Source: Actinobacteria bacterium OV450 | GTDB lineage: Bacteria; Actinomycetota; Actinomycetes; Streptomycetales; Streptomycetaceae | Assembly (NCBI GenBank): GCA_001298555.1 | Contig: LJCW01000336.1 | Coordinates: 1 to 64,000, forward strand | Length of the DNA stretch: 64,000 bases | Direction of reading: 5' to 3' | Shown here: piece after piece, positions 27,500 to 35,705 of the stretch | Layout of the letters: each line of letters begins with the position of its first letter | Numbering within the stretch: the first letter of the stretch is position 1 | Translations under genes and position numbers: made by a program | The notes under the pieces: model-generated | Seen by the model: the letters and a program-made list of their open reading frames with translations, nothing else | Told to the model about the DNA's origin: nothing | Databases searched by the model: none

Positions 27500-27979
27500 A
27501 TGCAGGGCGACCCCGAGGTCCTCGAGTTTCTGAACGAGCAGTTGACCGGCGAGCTCACGGCGATCAACCAGTACTGGCTCCACTACCGGATCCAGGACAA
27601 CAAGGGTTGGACCAAGCTCGCGAACTACACGCGTTCCGAGTCCATCGACGAGATGAAGCACGCGGACAAGCTCACCGAGCGCATCCTCATGCTGGACGGG
27701 CTGCCGAACTACCAGCGACTCTTCCACGTCCGGGTGGGCCAGACCCTGACGGAGATGTTCCAGGCGGACCGGCAGGTCGAGGTCGAGGCGATCGACCGCC
27801 TCAAGCGCGGGATCGAGGTGATGCGCGGCAAGGGCGACGTGACCTCGGCGCGGCTCTTCGAGGACATCCTGGGGGACGAGGAGCACCACATCGACTACCT
27901 CGACACCCAGCTGGAGCTGATCGAGAGCATCGGCGAGCCGCTCTACATCGCGCAGCTGCTGGAGCAGCCGGAGAGCTGA
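27500..27979 (+). CDS. bfr: Bacterioferritin
   Basis: Iron storage subunit, normally a 24-mer with heme. The 159-residue product keeps all ferroxidase ligands (Glu18, Glu51, His54, Glu94, Glu127, His130) and the heme ligand Met52. It is convergent with bfd, which encodes the ferredoxin that releases the iron. I found no clear iron box before bfr; a palindromic repeat lies there. Confidence 0.97.
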   Translation: MQGDPEVLEFLNEQLTGELTAINQYWLHYRIQDNKGWTKLANYTRSESIDEMKHADKLTERILMLDGLPNYQRLFHVRVGQTLTEMFQADRQVEVEAIDRLKRGIEVMRGKGDVTSARLFEDILGDEEHHIDYLDTQLELIESIGEPLYIAQLLEQPES

Positions 27980-27995
27980 GCCCCGCGCGCGAGCC

Positions 27996-28235
27996 CTACG
28001 CGGCTTCCGCGAGCTCCGGGTCCGCGGCGAGCACGGCGGCCGCGTTGCCCTTCTCCAGGAGCTCACGGCGCGGGCAGGCCCCGCGGCCCAGGATGCCCTG
28101 GATGGTGCGCACGCAGGAACCGCAGTCGGTGCCGGCCTTGGTGACCGAGGCGATCTGGCGGGGGGTGCAGGCGCCGGCGGCCGCGTGCTCCTTGACCTGC
28201 TTGTCGGTGATCCCGAAGCAAGAGCAGACGTACAC
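27996..28235 (-). CDS. bfd: Bacterioferritin-associated ferredoxin
   Basis: 79-residue [2Fe-2S] BFD-domain protein that delivers electrons to bacterioferritin for iron release. Cysteines 4, 6, 38 and 41 give the CxC...CxxC arrangement (VCSCFGITD, DCGSC). The GTG at 28235 is preferred over the GTG at 28244 since AGGGAGG lies 8 bases upstream of the former and touches the latter. An iron box sits about 45 bases upstream. Confidence 0.9.
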   Translation of the reverse strand: MYVCSCFGITDKQVKEHAAAGACTPRQIASVTKAGTDCGSCVRTIQGILGRGACPRRELLEKGNAAAVLAADPELAEAA

Positions 28236-28279
28236 GCGGTTCACCTCCCTGGAAGGAATGGTTTCTGCAGCCATCCCTA

Positions 28280-28298
28280 TTCGGTGAGGCTTACCTAA
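28280..28298 (-). promoter_or_regulatory. DtxR/DmdR-type iron box before bfd
   Basis: On the minus strand the 19-mer reads TTAGGTAAGCCTCACCGAA, close to the actinobacterial iron-box consensus with a TTAGGT half and an ACC-AA half. It implies repression of bfd in iron-replete cells. Confidence 0.8.
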
Positions 28299-28343
28299 CC
28301 GTACCCAAAGCGGGGCTTGCCCAAAAGCCCCGAGAACGCCGAT

Positions 28344-28372
28344 GGGGCACGGATCACATCGATCCGCGCCCC
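28344..28372 (-). terminator. Terminator after DAHP synthase
   Basis: Stem GGGGC-A-CGGATC / GATCCG-C-GCCCC with loop ACATC, 19 bases past the DAHP synthase stop. A second hairpin CGGGGCT/AGCCCCG follows at about 28312-28333. Confidence 0.65.
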
Positions 28373-28390
28373 GTCGTCGTACGAAGCCAC

Positions 28391-29746
28391 TTACTGATCG
28401 CGGTACATCTCCGCGACGAGGAAGGCCAGGTCCAGGGACTGGCTGCGGTTGAGCCGCGGGTCGCAGGCCGTCTCGTAGCGCTGGTGCAGGTCGTCGACGA
28501 AGATCTCGTCGCCGCCGCCCACGCACTCGGTGACGTCGTCACCGGTGAGCTCGACGTGGATGCCGCCCGGGTGGGTGCCCAGCGCCTTGTGGACCTCGAA
28601 GAAGCCCTTGACCTCGTCGAGCACGTCGTCGAAACGGCGCGTCTTGTGGCCGGAGGCCGCCTCGAAGGTGTTGCCGTGCATCGGGTCGGTGACCCAGGCG
28701 ACCGTCGCACCCGAGGCCGTGACCTTCTCGACGAGCTCGGGGAGCTTGTCGCGGACCTTGTCGGCGCCCATGCGGACGACGAAGGTCAGCCGGCCCGGCT
28801 CGCGCTCGGGGTCCAGGCGGTCGATGTACGTCAGCGCCTCGTCCACGGTGGTGGTCGGGCCGAGCTTGATGCCGATCGGGTTGGCGATCTGCGAGCAGAA
28901 CTCGATGTGCGCGTGGTCCAGCTGGCGGGTGCGCTCACCGATCCAGACCATGTGGCCGGAGGTGTCGTACAGCTTCCCGGTGCGGGAGTCCGTACGGGTG
29001 AGGGCGCCCTCGTAGTCCAGCAGCAGCGCCTCGTGGGAGGAGTAGAACTCCACCGCCTTGAACTCGGCCGGGTCGGTGCCGCACGCCTTCATGAAGTTCA
29101 GCGCGTTGTCGATCTCCCGCGCGAGCTGCTCGTAGCGCTGCCCGGACGGGGAGGACTTCACGAAGTCCTGGTTCCAGGCGTGCACCTGGCGCAGGTCGGC
29201 GTAGCCGCCGGTGGTGAAGGCGCGCACCAGGTTCAGCGTCGACGCGGACGCGTGGTACATGCGCTTGAGCCGCTCGGGGTCCGGGACGCGGGCCTCTTCG
29301 GTGAAGGCGAAGCCGTTGACGGAGTCACCGCGGTAGGTCGGCAGGGTGACGCCGTCGCGGGTCTCGGTGTCCTTGGAGCGCGGCTTCGAGTACTGGCCCG
29401 CGATGCGGCCGACCTTGACGACGGGCACGGAGGCCGCGTACGTCAGGACGGCGCTCATCTGGAGCAGCGTCTTCAGCTTGGCGCGGATGTGGTCGGCGGA
29501 CACGGCGTCGAAGGCCTCGGCGCAGTCGCCGCCCTGCAGCAGGAACGCCTCGCCCTTGGCGACGGCTCCCAGGCGGGCGCGCAGCTGGTCGCACTCGCCC
29601 GCGAAAACGAGCGGAGGATACGACTCGAGGTCCGCGACGACAGCGCGCAGTGCCTCGGCATCGGGGTACGAAGGCTGCTGCGCCGCGGGAAGGTCTCGCC
29701 AGGTCGCCTTGGCGGCGGGGGCTTGGGTTTCAGCGTTCACGGTCAC
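28391..29746 (-). CDS. aroH: Class II DAHP synthase (shikimate pathway entry)
   Basis: Condenses PEP and erythrose 4-phosphate to DAHP, the first step towards aromatic amino acids. The 451-residue product has the plant/actinobacterial type II features: TWRDLPAAQQP, ESYPPLVFAGE, LLQGGDCAEAF, KPRSKDTETRDG, PTYRGDSVNGF, GERTRQLDHAHIEF and WVTDPMHGNT. The 29746 GTG gives the usual family N-terminus; GTG at 29740 has the better ribosome site (GAGGTGA) and may be the true start. It is divergent from the tryptophan leader and trpEG, 129 bases apart, so aromatic supply and tryptophan synthesis share a control region. Confidence 0.95.
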   Translation of the reverse strand: MTVNAETQAPAAKATWRDLPAAQQPSYPDAEALRAVVADLESYPPLVFAGECDQLRARLGAVAKGEAFLLQGGDCAEAFDAVSADHIRAKLKTLLQMSAVLTYAASVPVVKVGRIAGQYSKPRSKDTETRDGVTLPTYRGDSVNGFAFTEEARVPDPERLKRMYHASASTLNLVRAFTTGGYADLRQVHAWNQDFVKSSPSGQRYEQLAREIDNALNFMKACGTDPAEFKAVEFYSSHEALLLDYEGALTRTDSRTGKLYDTSGHMVWIGERTRQLDHAHIEFCSQIANPIGIKLGPTTTVDEALTYIDRLDPEREPGRLTFVVRMGADKVRDKLPELVEKVTASGATVAWVTDPMHGNTFEAASGHKTRRFDDVLDEVKGFFEVHKALGTHPGGIHVELTGDDVTECVGGGDEIFVDDLHQRYETACDPRLNRSQSLDLAFLVAEMYRDQ

Positions 29747-29862
29747 CTCGTACACATTACGGCGTCTTGCGCCACGTCCAGCCCGGTGCCCACTTCGTGA
29801 GACGGGTGTCTCTCCGGGGCGCCCGGGGCGCGTGGGGGCTGCGGGCGCGGCGCCGGGTGGGC

Positions 29863-29868
29863 TATGGT
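29863..29868 (+). promoter_or_regulatory. -10 box TATGGT for a leaderless trp leader
   Basis: TATGGT ends 7 bases before the leader peptide ATG (29876), so the transcript would begin at or next to the ATG. The -35 region is weak. Confidence 0.5.
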
Positions 29869-29875
29869 CGGCCGC

Positions 29876-29947
29876 ATGTACGCGCACTCGAACCAGAACT
29901 GGTGGTGGCCCGCTTCCGGCGGCCCACTCCTCGCGCGTACCCACTGA
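29876..29947 (+). CDS. trpL: Tryptophan attenuator leader peptide
   Basis: A 23-residue ORF with three consecutive Trp codons at positions 9-11 (begins MYAHSNQNWWW, ends LLARTH), followed 12 bases later by a GC hairpin and T-run and then by trpEG. This is the classical ribosome-mediated attenuation arrangement: charged tRNA-Trp lets the ribosome pass and the terminator form. Too short for ordinary gene finding. Similar leaders are known before trpE-type genes in Streptomyces. Confidence 0.92.
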   Translation: MYAHSNQNWWWPASGGPLLARTH

Positions 29948-29959
29948 CACGCACGACGC

Positions 29960-29992
29960 GAAGGCCGCCCGAGGGGCGGCCTTCGGTGTTTT
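29960..29992 (+). terminator. trp attenuator terminator
   Basis: An 11-bp perfect stem GAAGGCCGCCC / GGGCGGCCTTC with loop GAG, followed by GGTGTTTT. It lies between the leader peptide stop and the trpEG start. Confidence 0.9.
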
Positions 29993-30044
29993 CCGGGCCC
30001 GGCCGTTCCTCTTCACCCCGCCGACGGAGAAGGACGCCCGCCCC

Positions 30045-31934
30045 ATGGAACCCAGCCGCCTGCTCGACCTGCTCGACGACTCCTGCCCGCCGTTCGCCCT
30101 GCTGCGCCGCCGGACCCCCGGCCGCGACCACGACACCGTCGAGGTGCTGACCGGCCCGGTCCACGAGGCCGGGCTGCTCGCCGAGCTGCCCGTACGATCG
30201 CTTCCCACCCTCGCCCTCGTCCCGTTCCGGCAGATCCGCGAGCGCGGGTTCGACGTGCGCGACGACGGCACGCCGCTGACCGTGCTCGCCGCCGAGGAGG
30301 CGTACGAGGTCCCCCTCGCGGAGGCGCTGGCCGTGCTGCCGGACCACGCGGTACGGGTCGGGGGCGGCGCCTTCGACGTGCCCGACGAGGAGTACGCGGC
30401 CACCGTCGAGCGGGTCGTCCGGGACGAGATCGGCCGCGGCGAGGGCGCGAACTTCGTCATCCGGCGCACGTACGAGGGCCGCATCGAGGGATTCGGGCGG
30501 GCCGACGCGCTCGCCCTGTTCCGGCGGCTGCTGCTGGGCGAGCGGGGCGCGTACTGGACGTACGTCGTCCACACCGGGGAGCGCACGCTGGTCGGCGCCA
30601 GCCCCGAGGTCCACGTGCGGATGTCCGGCGGCACCGTGGTGATGAACCCGATCAGCGGGACGTACCGCCATCCGGCCGGGGGCCCGACGGCCGAGTCCCT
30701 CCTCGCCTTCCTCGGCGACCGCAAGGAGACCGAGGAGCTGTCGATGGTGGTCGACGAGGAGCTGAAGATGATGTGCACGGTCGGCGATCGGGGCGGGGTC
30801 GTCGTCGGGCCGCGGCTGAAGGAGATGGCGCACCTCGCGCACACCGAGTACGAGCTGCGCGGCCGCTCCTCCCTGGACGTGCGGGAGGTACTGCGCGAGA
30901 CGATGTTCGCGGCGACGGTCACCGGCTCCCCCGTGCAGAACGCCTGCCGGGTGATCGAGCGGTACGAGGCCGGCGGGCGCGGCTACTACGCGGGCGCGCT
31001 GGCGCTGCTGGGCCTCGACGAGGCGGGGGCGCAGACACTGGACTCCCCGATCCTGATCCGGACCGCGGACATCGCGGCGGACGGCGCGCTGCGGGTGCCG
31101 GTGGGCGCCACGCTGGTCCGCCACTCCGACCCGGCGGGCGAGGTCGCGGAGACCCACGCGAAGGCGGCCGGGGTCCTGGCGGCGCTCGGGGTCCGCCCGG
31201 CGGCGCCGCAGCCGGACTCCGCCGCGCCGGGCCTGGCCGCCGACCCCCGGGTCCAGGCGGCCCTGGCGGCCCGGCGCCAGGACCTGGCGCCGTTCTGGCT
31301 CCGGATGCAGGAGCGGCCGGCCGCGCCGGACGGGCACGCCCTGGTGGTGGACGGCGAGGACACCTTCACGGCGATGCTGGCCCACGTGCTGAGGGTGTCG
31401 GGGCTGGAGGTGACCGTACGCCGCTACGACGAGCCCGGGCTGCGGCAGGCGGCCCTGTCGTGGGCCGGACCGGTCGTCCTGGGCCCGGGGCCGGGCGACC
31501 CGGCGGACGCCACCGACCCGAAGATGCGGATGCTGCGCGGGCTGACGGAGGAACTCCTGGCGGGGCACCGGTCCGGGATCCTGGGCGTCTGCCTCGGGCA
31601 CGAGCTGCTGGCGGCCGGGCTGGGCCTGCCGCTGATCCGCAAGGCGGAGCCGGCGCAGGGGGCGCAGACGCGGATCGACCTCTTCGGCGCGCAGGAAGTG
31701 GTGGGCTTCTACAACACGTACACGGCGCACTGCCCCGACGAGCTCGCCGGCCGGCTGGCCCGGTCGGGCGTCGAGGTCTCCCGGGACCCGGTGACGGGCG
31801 AGGTGCACGCCCTGCGCTCGGCGTCCGGCGGCTTCGCCGGGGTCCAGTTCCACCCGGAGTCGGTCCTCACCCTGCGCGGCGCGGACCTGCTCCACGAGCT
31901 CCTGACGGGCCTCCGCACCGCGGCCCCGGCCTGA
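30045..31934 (+). CDS. trpEG: Anthranilate synthase, fused TrpE-TrpG
   Basis: 629-residue fusion. The N-terminal chorismate-binding domain (to about residue 400) has NPISGTYRHP, KETEELSMVVDEELKMMC, VTGSPVQNA and RGYYAGALALL. The C-terminal glutamine amidotransferase (about 440-629) has Cys516 in GVCLGHELLAAGLG and FHPES with the His/Glu of the triad. It converts chorismate plus glutamine to anthranilate. PhzE enzymes share this fusion, but no phenazine genes are near, and the Trp leader supports tryptophan synthesis. The ATG at 30045 has GGAGAAGGA upstream; the open frame before it is not coding. Confidence 0.93.
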   Translation: MEPSRLLDLLDDSCPPFALLRRRTPGRDHDTVEVLTGPVHEAGLLAELPVRSLPTLALVPFRQIRERGFDVRDDGTPLTVLAAEEAYEVPLAEALAVLPDHAVRVGGGAFDVPDEEYAATVERVVRDEIGRGEGANFVIRRTYEGRIEGFGRADALALFRRLLLGERGAYWTYVVHTGERTLVGASPEVHVRMSGGTVVMNPISGTYRHPAGGPTAESLLAFLGDRKETEELSMVVDEELKMMCTVGDRGGVVVGPRLKEMAHLAHTEYELRGRSSLDVREVLRETMFAATVTGSPVQNACRVIERYEAGGRGYYAGALALLGLDEAGAQTLDSPILIRTADIAADGALRVPVGATLVRHSDPAGEVAETHAKAAGVLAALGVRPAAPQPDSAAPGLAADPRVQAALAARRQDLAPFWLRMQERPAAPDGHALVVDGEDTFTAMLAHVLRVSGLEVTVRRYDEPGLRQAALSWAGPVVLGPGPGDPADATDPKMRMLRGLTEELLAGHRSGILGVCLGHELLAAGLGLPLIRKAEPAQGAQTRIDLFGAQEVVGFYNTYTAHCPDELAGRLARSGVEVSRDPVTGEVHALRSASGGFAGVQFHPESVLTLRGADLLHELLTGLRTAAPA

Positions 31935-32060
31935 CCACCGCGCGAACGGGCCCCCTCCGGCGGCCCCCGTCCGGCGGGCGGCCGGGCCCGGCGTCCGTCG
32001 GCTTCCGCCCGGCCGGCCGCGGCGCGACGGGCCCGCCGCATGCCTGCCGCGGGACGCGTC

Positions 32061-32405
32061 TCAGTCGGCGGCGCCCACCGCCGAGCCGTGGTCGCCGGGG
32101 GCGGGTCCGGCGGCCCCGGTGGCGGCCTTGGCCCCGCGGCGGGCCCGGACGTCCCGCACGCCCTTCCAGACGATGACCGGCGCGAGCAGCAGCAGGGCGC
32201 CGAGGGCGAGGCCGTCGTACGCGCCGGGCGTTGCGAGGGACGCGGCCAGCAGCACGCCGAGGCCGTGGTCGGCCGTGTCCAGCCACGGCCCGGTCCGCTC
32301 TCCCGGGCGGGCCCGCAGCGCCCGGCGCAGCGCGCGGACGACGAGGAGGAACTGCAGGAGGGCGAGGGCGAGCAGCGCCCAGCGGGCCACCACGGGTATG
32401 TTCAC
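32061..32405 (-). CDS. Small hypothetical membrane protein
   Basis: 114-residue protein with about three membrane helices (ARWALLALALLQFLLVV; GLGVLLAASLATPGAYDGLAL; ALGALLLLAPVIVWKGV) and a basic, Ala/Gly-rich tail. Function unknown. The GTG at 32405 is chosen because TAGATT (32413-32418, minus strand) ends 7 bases upstream, which gives a leaderless start; the frame upstream is open to 32450. Confidence 0.65.
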   Translation of the reverse strand: MNIPVVARWALLALALLQFLLVVRALRRALRARPGERTGPWLDTADHGLGVLLAASLATPGAYDGLALGALLLLAPVIVWKGVRDVRARRGAKAATGAAGPAPGDHGSAVGAAD

Positions 32406-32412
32406 GTGGCTG

Positions 32413-32418
32413 AATCTA
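32413..32418 (-). promoter_or_regulatory. -10 box TAGATT, leaderless start
   Basis: Minus-strand TAGATT lies 7 bases before the GTG at 32405. No Shine-Dalgarno sequence separates them. Confidence 0.5.
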
Positions 32419-32507
32419 GCCGCGGGACCCGCGCGGCGCGGATGACGCACGGCTGAACTCCGGCCGAACTCCCGTCACGAGGGACACGCCCGCCCACCCG
32501 CTCCGGG

Positions 32508-33536
32508 TCAGCCGAAGAACACCCCGACCTCCTGGTACAGCGCCGGGTCGACGGTCTTGAGCTTCGCCGTCGCGTCGGCGATCGGCACCCGCACGATGTC
32601 CGTCCCCTTCAGCGCGACCATCTTCCCGAAGTCGCCCTCGTGGACGGCGTCGATCGCGTGCAGGCCGAACCGGGTCGCCAGCCAGCGGTCGAAGGCGCTC
32701 GGCGTACCGCCGCGCTGGATGTGCCCGAGCACCGTGGTCCGGGCCTCCTTGCCGGTCCGCGCCTCGATCTCCTTGGCCAGCCACTCCCCCACGCCCGACA
32801 GCCGGACGTGCCCGAACGAGTCGGTGGTGGCGTCCTTCAGCACCATCTCCCCGTCCTTGGGCATGGCGCCCTCGGCGATCACCACGATCGGCGCGTAGCT
32901 CGCCTTGAACCGGGAGGTCACCCACGCGCACACCTGGTCCAGGTCGAAGCGCTGCTCCGGGATGAGGATGACGTTGGCGCCGCCGGCCAGCCCCGAGTGC
33001 AGGGCGATCCAGCCGGCGTGCCGGCCCATCACCTCGACGACGAGGACCCGCATGTGCGACTCGGCCGTGGTGTGCAGCCGGTCGATGGCCTCCGTGGCGA
33101 TGCCCACGGCCGTGTCGAAGCCGAAGGTGTAGTCGGTGGCCGACAGGTCGTTGTCGATGGTCTTCGGGACGCCGACGCAGGGGATGCCGTACTCCCCGTA
33201 CAGCTTGGCGGCGACGCCCAGGGTGTCCTCGCCGCCGATCGCGACGAGGGCGTCGACCTCGTACTTGGCGAGGTTCTCCTTGATCTGCCGGACCCCGTTC
33301 TCCTGCTTGAACGGGTTGGTCCGGGAGGAGCCGAGGATGGTGCCGCCGCGCGGCAGGATGCCGCGGACGGCGGGGATGCCGAGCGGGACCGTGTCCCCCT
33401 CGACGGCGCCGCGCCAGCCGTCCTTGAACCCGATGAACCCGCACCCGTACTCCTGGACGCCCTTGCGGACCACGGCCCGGATGACCGCGTTGAGCCCGGG
33501 GCAGTCTCCGCCGCCCGTCAGCACTCCGACCTTCAT
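32508..33536 (-). CDS. pfkA: 6-phosphofructokinase
   Basis: Phosphorylates fructose 6-phosphate in glycolysis. The 342-residue product has GVLTGGGDCPGLNAVIR, GGTILGSSRTNP, PKTIDNDL (catalytic loop), VEVMGRHAGWIA and GHIQRGGTPSAFDR. The residues that set the phosphoryl donor read GGEDT and PKTID: Asp and Lys at the positions equivalent to E. coli Gly104 and Gly124, a combination linked to PPi-dependent enzymes, so ATP use should not be assumed. The ATG at 33536 has GGGAGA upstream; the 33554 ATG does not. Confidence 0.94.
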   Translation of the reverse strand: MKVGVLTGGGDCPGLNAVIRAVVRKGVQEYGCGFIGFKDGWRGAVEGDTVPLGIPAVRGILPRGGTILGSSRTNPFKQENGVRQIKENLAKYEVDALVAIGGEDTLGVAAKLYGEYGIPCVGVPKTIDNDLSATDYTFGFDTAVGIATEAIDRLHTTAESHMRVLVVEVMGRHAGWIALHSGLAGGANVILIPEQRFDLDQVCAWVTSRFKASYAPIVVIAEGAMPKDGEMVLKDATTDSFGHVRLSGVGEWLAKEIEARTGKEARTTVLGHIQRGGTPSAFDRWLATRFGLHAIDAVHEGDFGKMVALKGTDIVRVPIADATAKLKTVDPALYQEVGVFFG

Positions 33537-33660
33537 GGAATCTCCCTTCGCCACAGGGCCCGGCGAGCCCGCATGACGGTCACGCTAATGGTGACTCAGG
33601 TCACAGCAAGGCCCTGGGAAGGGTCAATTCCGTTGGAAATGCGGGGTGTTGCGTCCCCCC

Positions 33661-33705
33661 GTTCACTCGTACGAGGACATGCGTACGAGGTACGAGACGG
33701 TGAAC
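33661..33705. repeat. Hairpin with three GTACGAG copies between pfkA and macR
   Basis: GTACGAG occurs at 33669, 33683 and 33690. CTCGTAC (33666-33672) pairs with GTACGAG (33690-33696), and GTTCAC (33661-33666) with GTGAAC (33700-33705), giving a bulged stem. It could end the macSR transcript or be a protein site in front of pfkA. Confidence 0.5.
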
Positions 33706-33712
33706 GCCCCCG

Positions 33713-34438
33713 TTACGCGTCGTCGAGGCCGCGTTCGATCGCGTAGCGGACCAGCTCCACCCGGTTGTGCAGCTGGAGCTTGCCCAGCGTGTTCTGCACG
33801 TGGTTCTGCACGGTGCGGTGCGAGATGACGAGGCGCTCCGCGATCTGCTTGTACGAGAGCCCCTTGGCCACCAGCCGCAGCACCTCGGTCTCCCGGTCGG
33901 TCAGTTGGGGGGCCTTCGGTTCGTCGGAGGCGGCGGGCGCCGGGTCGGTGGCCAGGCGACGGTACTCGCCGAGCACCAGACCGGCCAGGCCCGGGGTGAA
34001 CACCGGGTCGCCGGCCGCGGTGCGGCGGACCGCGTCGATCAGCTCCTGGGCGCCCGCGGACTTCAGCAGGTAGCCGGTCGCGCCGGACTTCACCGCCTCC
34101 AGGACGTCGGCGTGCTCGCCGCTGGCTGACAGGACCAGGACGCGCAGCGCGGGGTTGGCGCCGACGAGCTCCTTGCAGACCTGCACGCCGGGCATGCCGG
34201 GCAGGTTGAGGTCCAGGACCAGGACGTGGGGGGCCGCGGGCACGGCCCGGCGGACCGCCTCGGGGCCGTCGCCGGCGGTGGCGACCACGTCGAAGCCCGC
34301 GGCGGACAGGTCGCGGGCGACCGCGTCGCGCCACATCGGATGGTCGTCGACGACCATCACCTTGATCGCGCCGAGCTCGTTCGGTGCGGTGTACGCGGTG
34401 TTCGCGGTGGACGCGTCCGGCCCGTCGGTCTGGCTCAC
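33713..34438 (-). CDS. macR: NarL-type response regulator (MacR-like)
   Basis: 241-residue regulator: receiver domain (VMVVDDHPMWRDAV, phospho-acceptor Asp in VLVLDLNLPGM, KSGATGYLLKS) and LuxR-type DNA-binding domain (LTDRETEVLRLVAKGLSYKQIAERLVISHRTVQNHVQNTLGKL). It overlaps the sensor gene by 4 bases. Position next to pfkA and an acyltransferase matches S. coelicolor MacR (SCO2120), a regulator of membrane-protein genes in morphogenesis; the symbol rests on that synteny. Confidence 0.88.
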   Translation of the reverse strand: MSQTDGPDASTANTAYTAPNELGAIKVMVVDDHPMWRDAVARDLSAAGFDVVATAGDGPEAVRRAVPAAPHVLVLDLNLPGMPGVQVCKELVGANPALRVLVLSASGEHADVLEAVKSGATGYLLKSAGAQELIDAVRRTAAGDPVFTPGLAGLVLGEYRRLATDPAPAASDEPKAPQLTDRETEVLRLVAKGLSYKQIAERLVISHRTVQNHVQNTLGKLQLHNRVELVRYAIERGLDDA

Positions 34439-35619
34439 TGGGTTCTCCCCCTCGGTACTTTCAGTTCCACTTCGGTGCCCTGCCCGGGGACGGACACCAG
34501 CTCGGCGCTGCCGCCGAGGTCCCGCAGCCGGCCGCGGATGGACAGGGCCACGCCCATCCGGCCCTCGCCGGCGGCCTGGTCGAGCCGGCCCGCCGGGATG
34601 CCCGGGCCGTCGTCGCGGACGGTCACGATCACCTCGTCGCCCCAGTCCTCCACCAGGATCCAGGCCCTGGCCCCGTCCCCGGCGTGCCGGCGCACGTTGT
34701 CGAGGGCCGCACCGACGGCCGCGGCCAGCTCCTTCGCCGCGGGCACCGGCAGCAGCACCGGGGTGCCCGGCTCGGCGAAGCTGACCCGGGATCCGGCGTG
34801 CGGGGCGAGGAGGGTCCGAAGATCCAGCTCGCCCTCGTCGGCGCCGGGCTCCTCCACCTCGTACGCGGTCACCAGCGCGCCGAGCGACTCGTCCCGGGAG
34901 ACCCGGGAGGCGGGCAGCAGCCCGCTGGAGACCAGGGTGCGCAGCGCCACCTCCTGCTCCCCGGCCATCCGGCCGAGCTCGGCGGCCTCGCCGCCCAGCT
35001 CGGTGCCGCGCCGCTGGACCATGGCCAGGACCTGGAGGACCCCGTCGTGGATGTCGCGCGCGAGGCGTTCGCGTTCGCGGGTGGCGGCCTCGATCTCCAG
35101 GGCGCGGGCGAGGGTGGCCTCACTGGCGCGGGCGACCTCGACGACGTACCCGATGGCTATCGAGGCGACCCAGACCAGCAGCACGTTGTGCAGGGTGTCG
35201 CGGTTGGGTTCGCCGCCGTGGGCCAGGATGTTGGCGGCGGCCACGAAGGTCGAGGCGAACCCGGCCCAGCGCCAGCCGCCCTTGAGGGCGAAGGCGAGGA
35301 CCGAGCCCGCCGTCCAGATGCTGGGGAGGGTGGGGCCGCCCGCGGCGATCCGCTCGTGGGTGTCCGCGTACGGGGTGAGCAGGATGCCGGCCATGGCGAC
35401 GGTCAGGTCCGCGCCCAGGAAGCGCTTGGTGCAGGCGGCCGCGTTCGCGACCTTGCGGTGGGTGGCCACGGTCCACACCGCGAGGCCCCCGAGGTAGCAG
35501 GCCGCGACGCCGGGGTGGTCGAACTTCCGGTACGCGGAGAGGAAGAGCAGCACCGCGTAGACCATGGTCAGCAGCCGGTACGCCGTCAGGGCGCGCCACA
35601 GCGGCTGCTCCACGGACAT
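34435..35619 (-). CDS. macS: Sensor histidine kinase (MacS-like)
   Basis: 394-residue kinase with about five or six membrane helices in the first 180 residues, a HisKA_3 dimerisation part with the phospho-His in RERLARDIHDGVLQVLAMVQ, and an ATPase domain ending in VRDDGPGIPAGR and GRMGVALSIRGRL. It is paired with the NarL-type regulator downstream. The start is uncertain: ATG 35619 is used; GTG 35625 and GTG 35655 are in frame and a GGGGGAG lies too far upstream to decide. Confidence 0.88.
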   Translation of the reverse strand: MSVEQPLWRALTAYRLLTMVYAVLLFLSAYRKFDHPGVAACYLGGLAVWTVATHRKVANAAACTKRFLGADLTVAMAGILLTPYADTHERIAAGGPTLPSIWTAGSVLAFALKGGWRWAGFASTFVAAANILAHGGEPNRDTLHNVLLVWVASIAIGYVVEVARASEATLARALEIEAATRERERLARDIHDGVLQVLAMVQRRGTELGGEAAELGRMAGEQEVALRTLVSSGLLPASRVSRDESLGALVTAYEVEEPGADEGELDLRTLLAPHAGSRVSFAEPGTPVLLPVPAAKELAAAVGAALDNVRRHAGDGARAWILVEDWGDEVIVTVRDDGPGIPAGRLDQAAGEGRMGVALSIRGRLRDLGGSAELVSVPGQGTEVELKVPRGRTQ

Positions 35620-35705
35620 GCGCACGACACGTTCGCGCTTCGCCAACTCCCCCACCCCCGCGGGCGGACCTGCCCGTTTCCTGCGAACTGCCTGCTCTGC
35701 TCGCT

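Noticed and set aside
30045..31934. PhzE-type phenazine enzyme
   Set aside because: The TrpE-TrpG fusion is shared with PhzE, but no other phenazine genes are near and the gene has a Trp leader.
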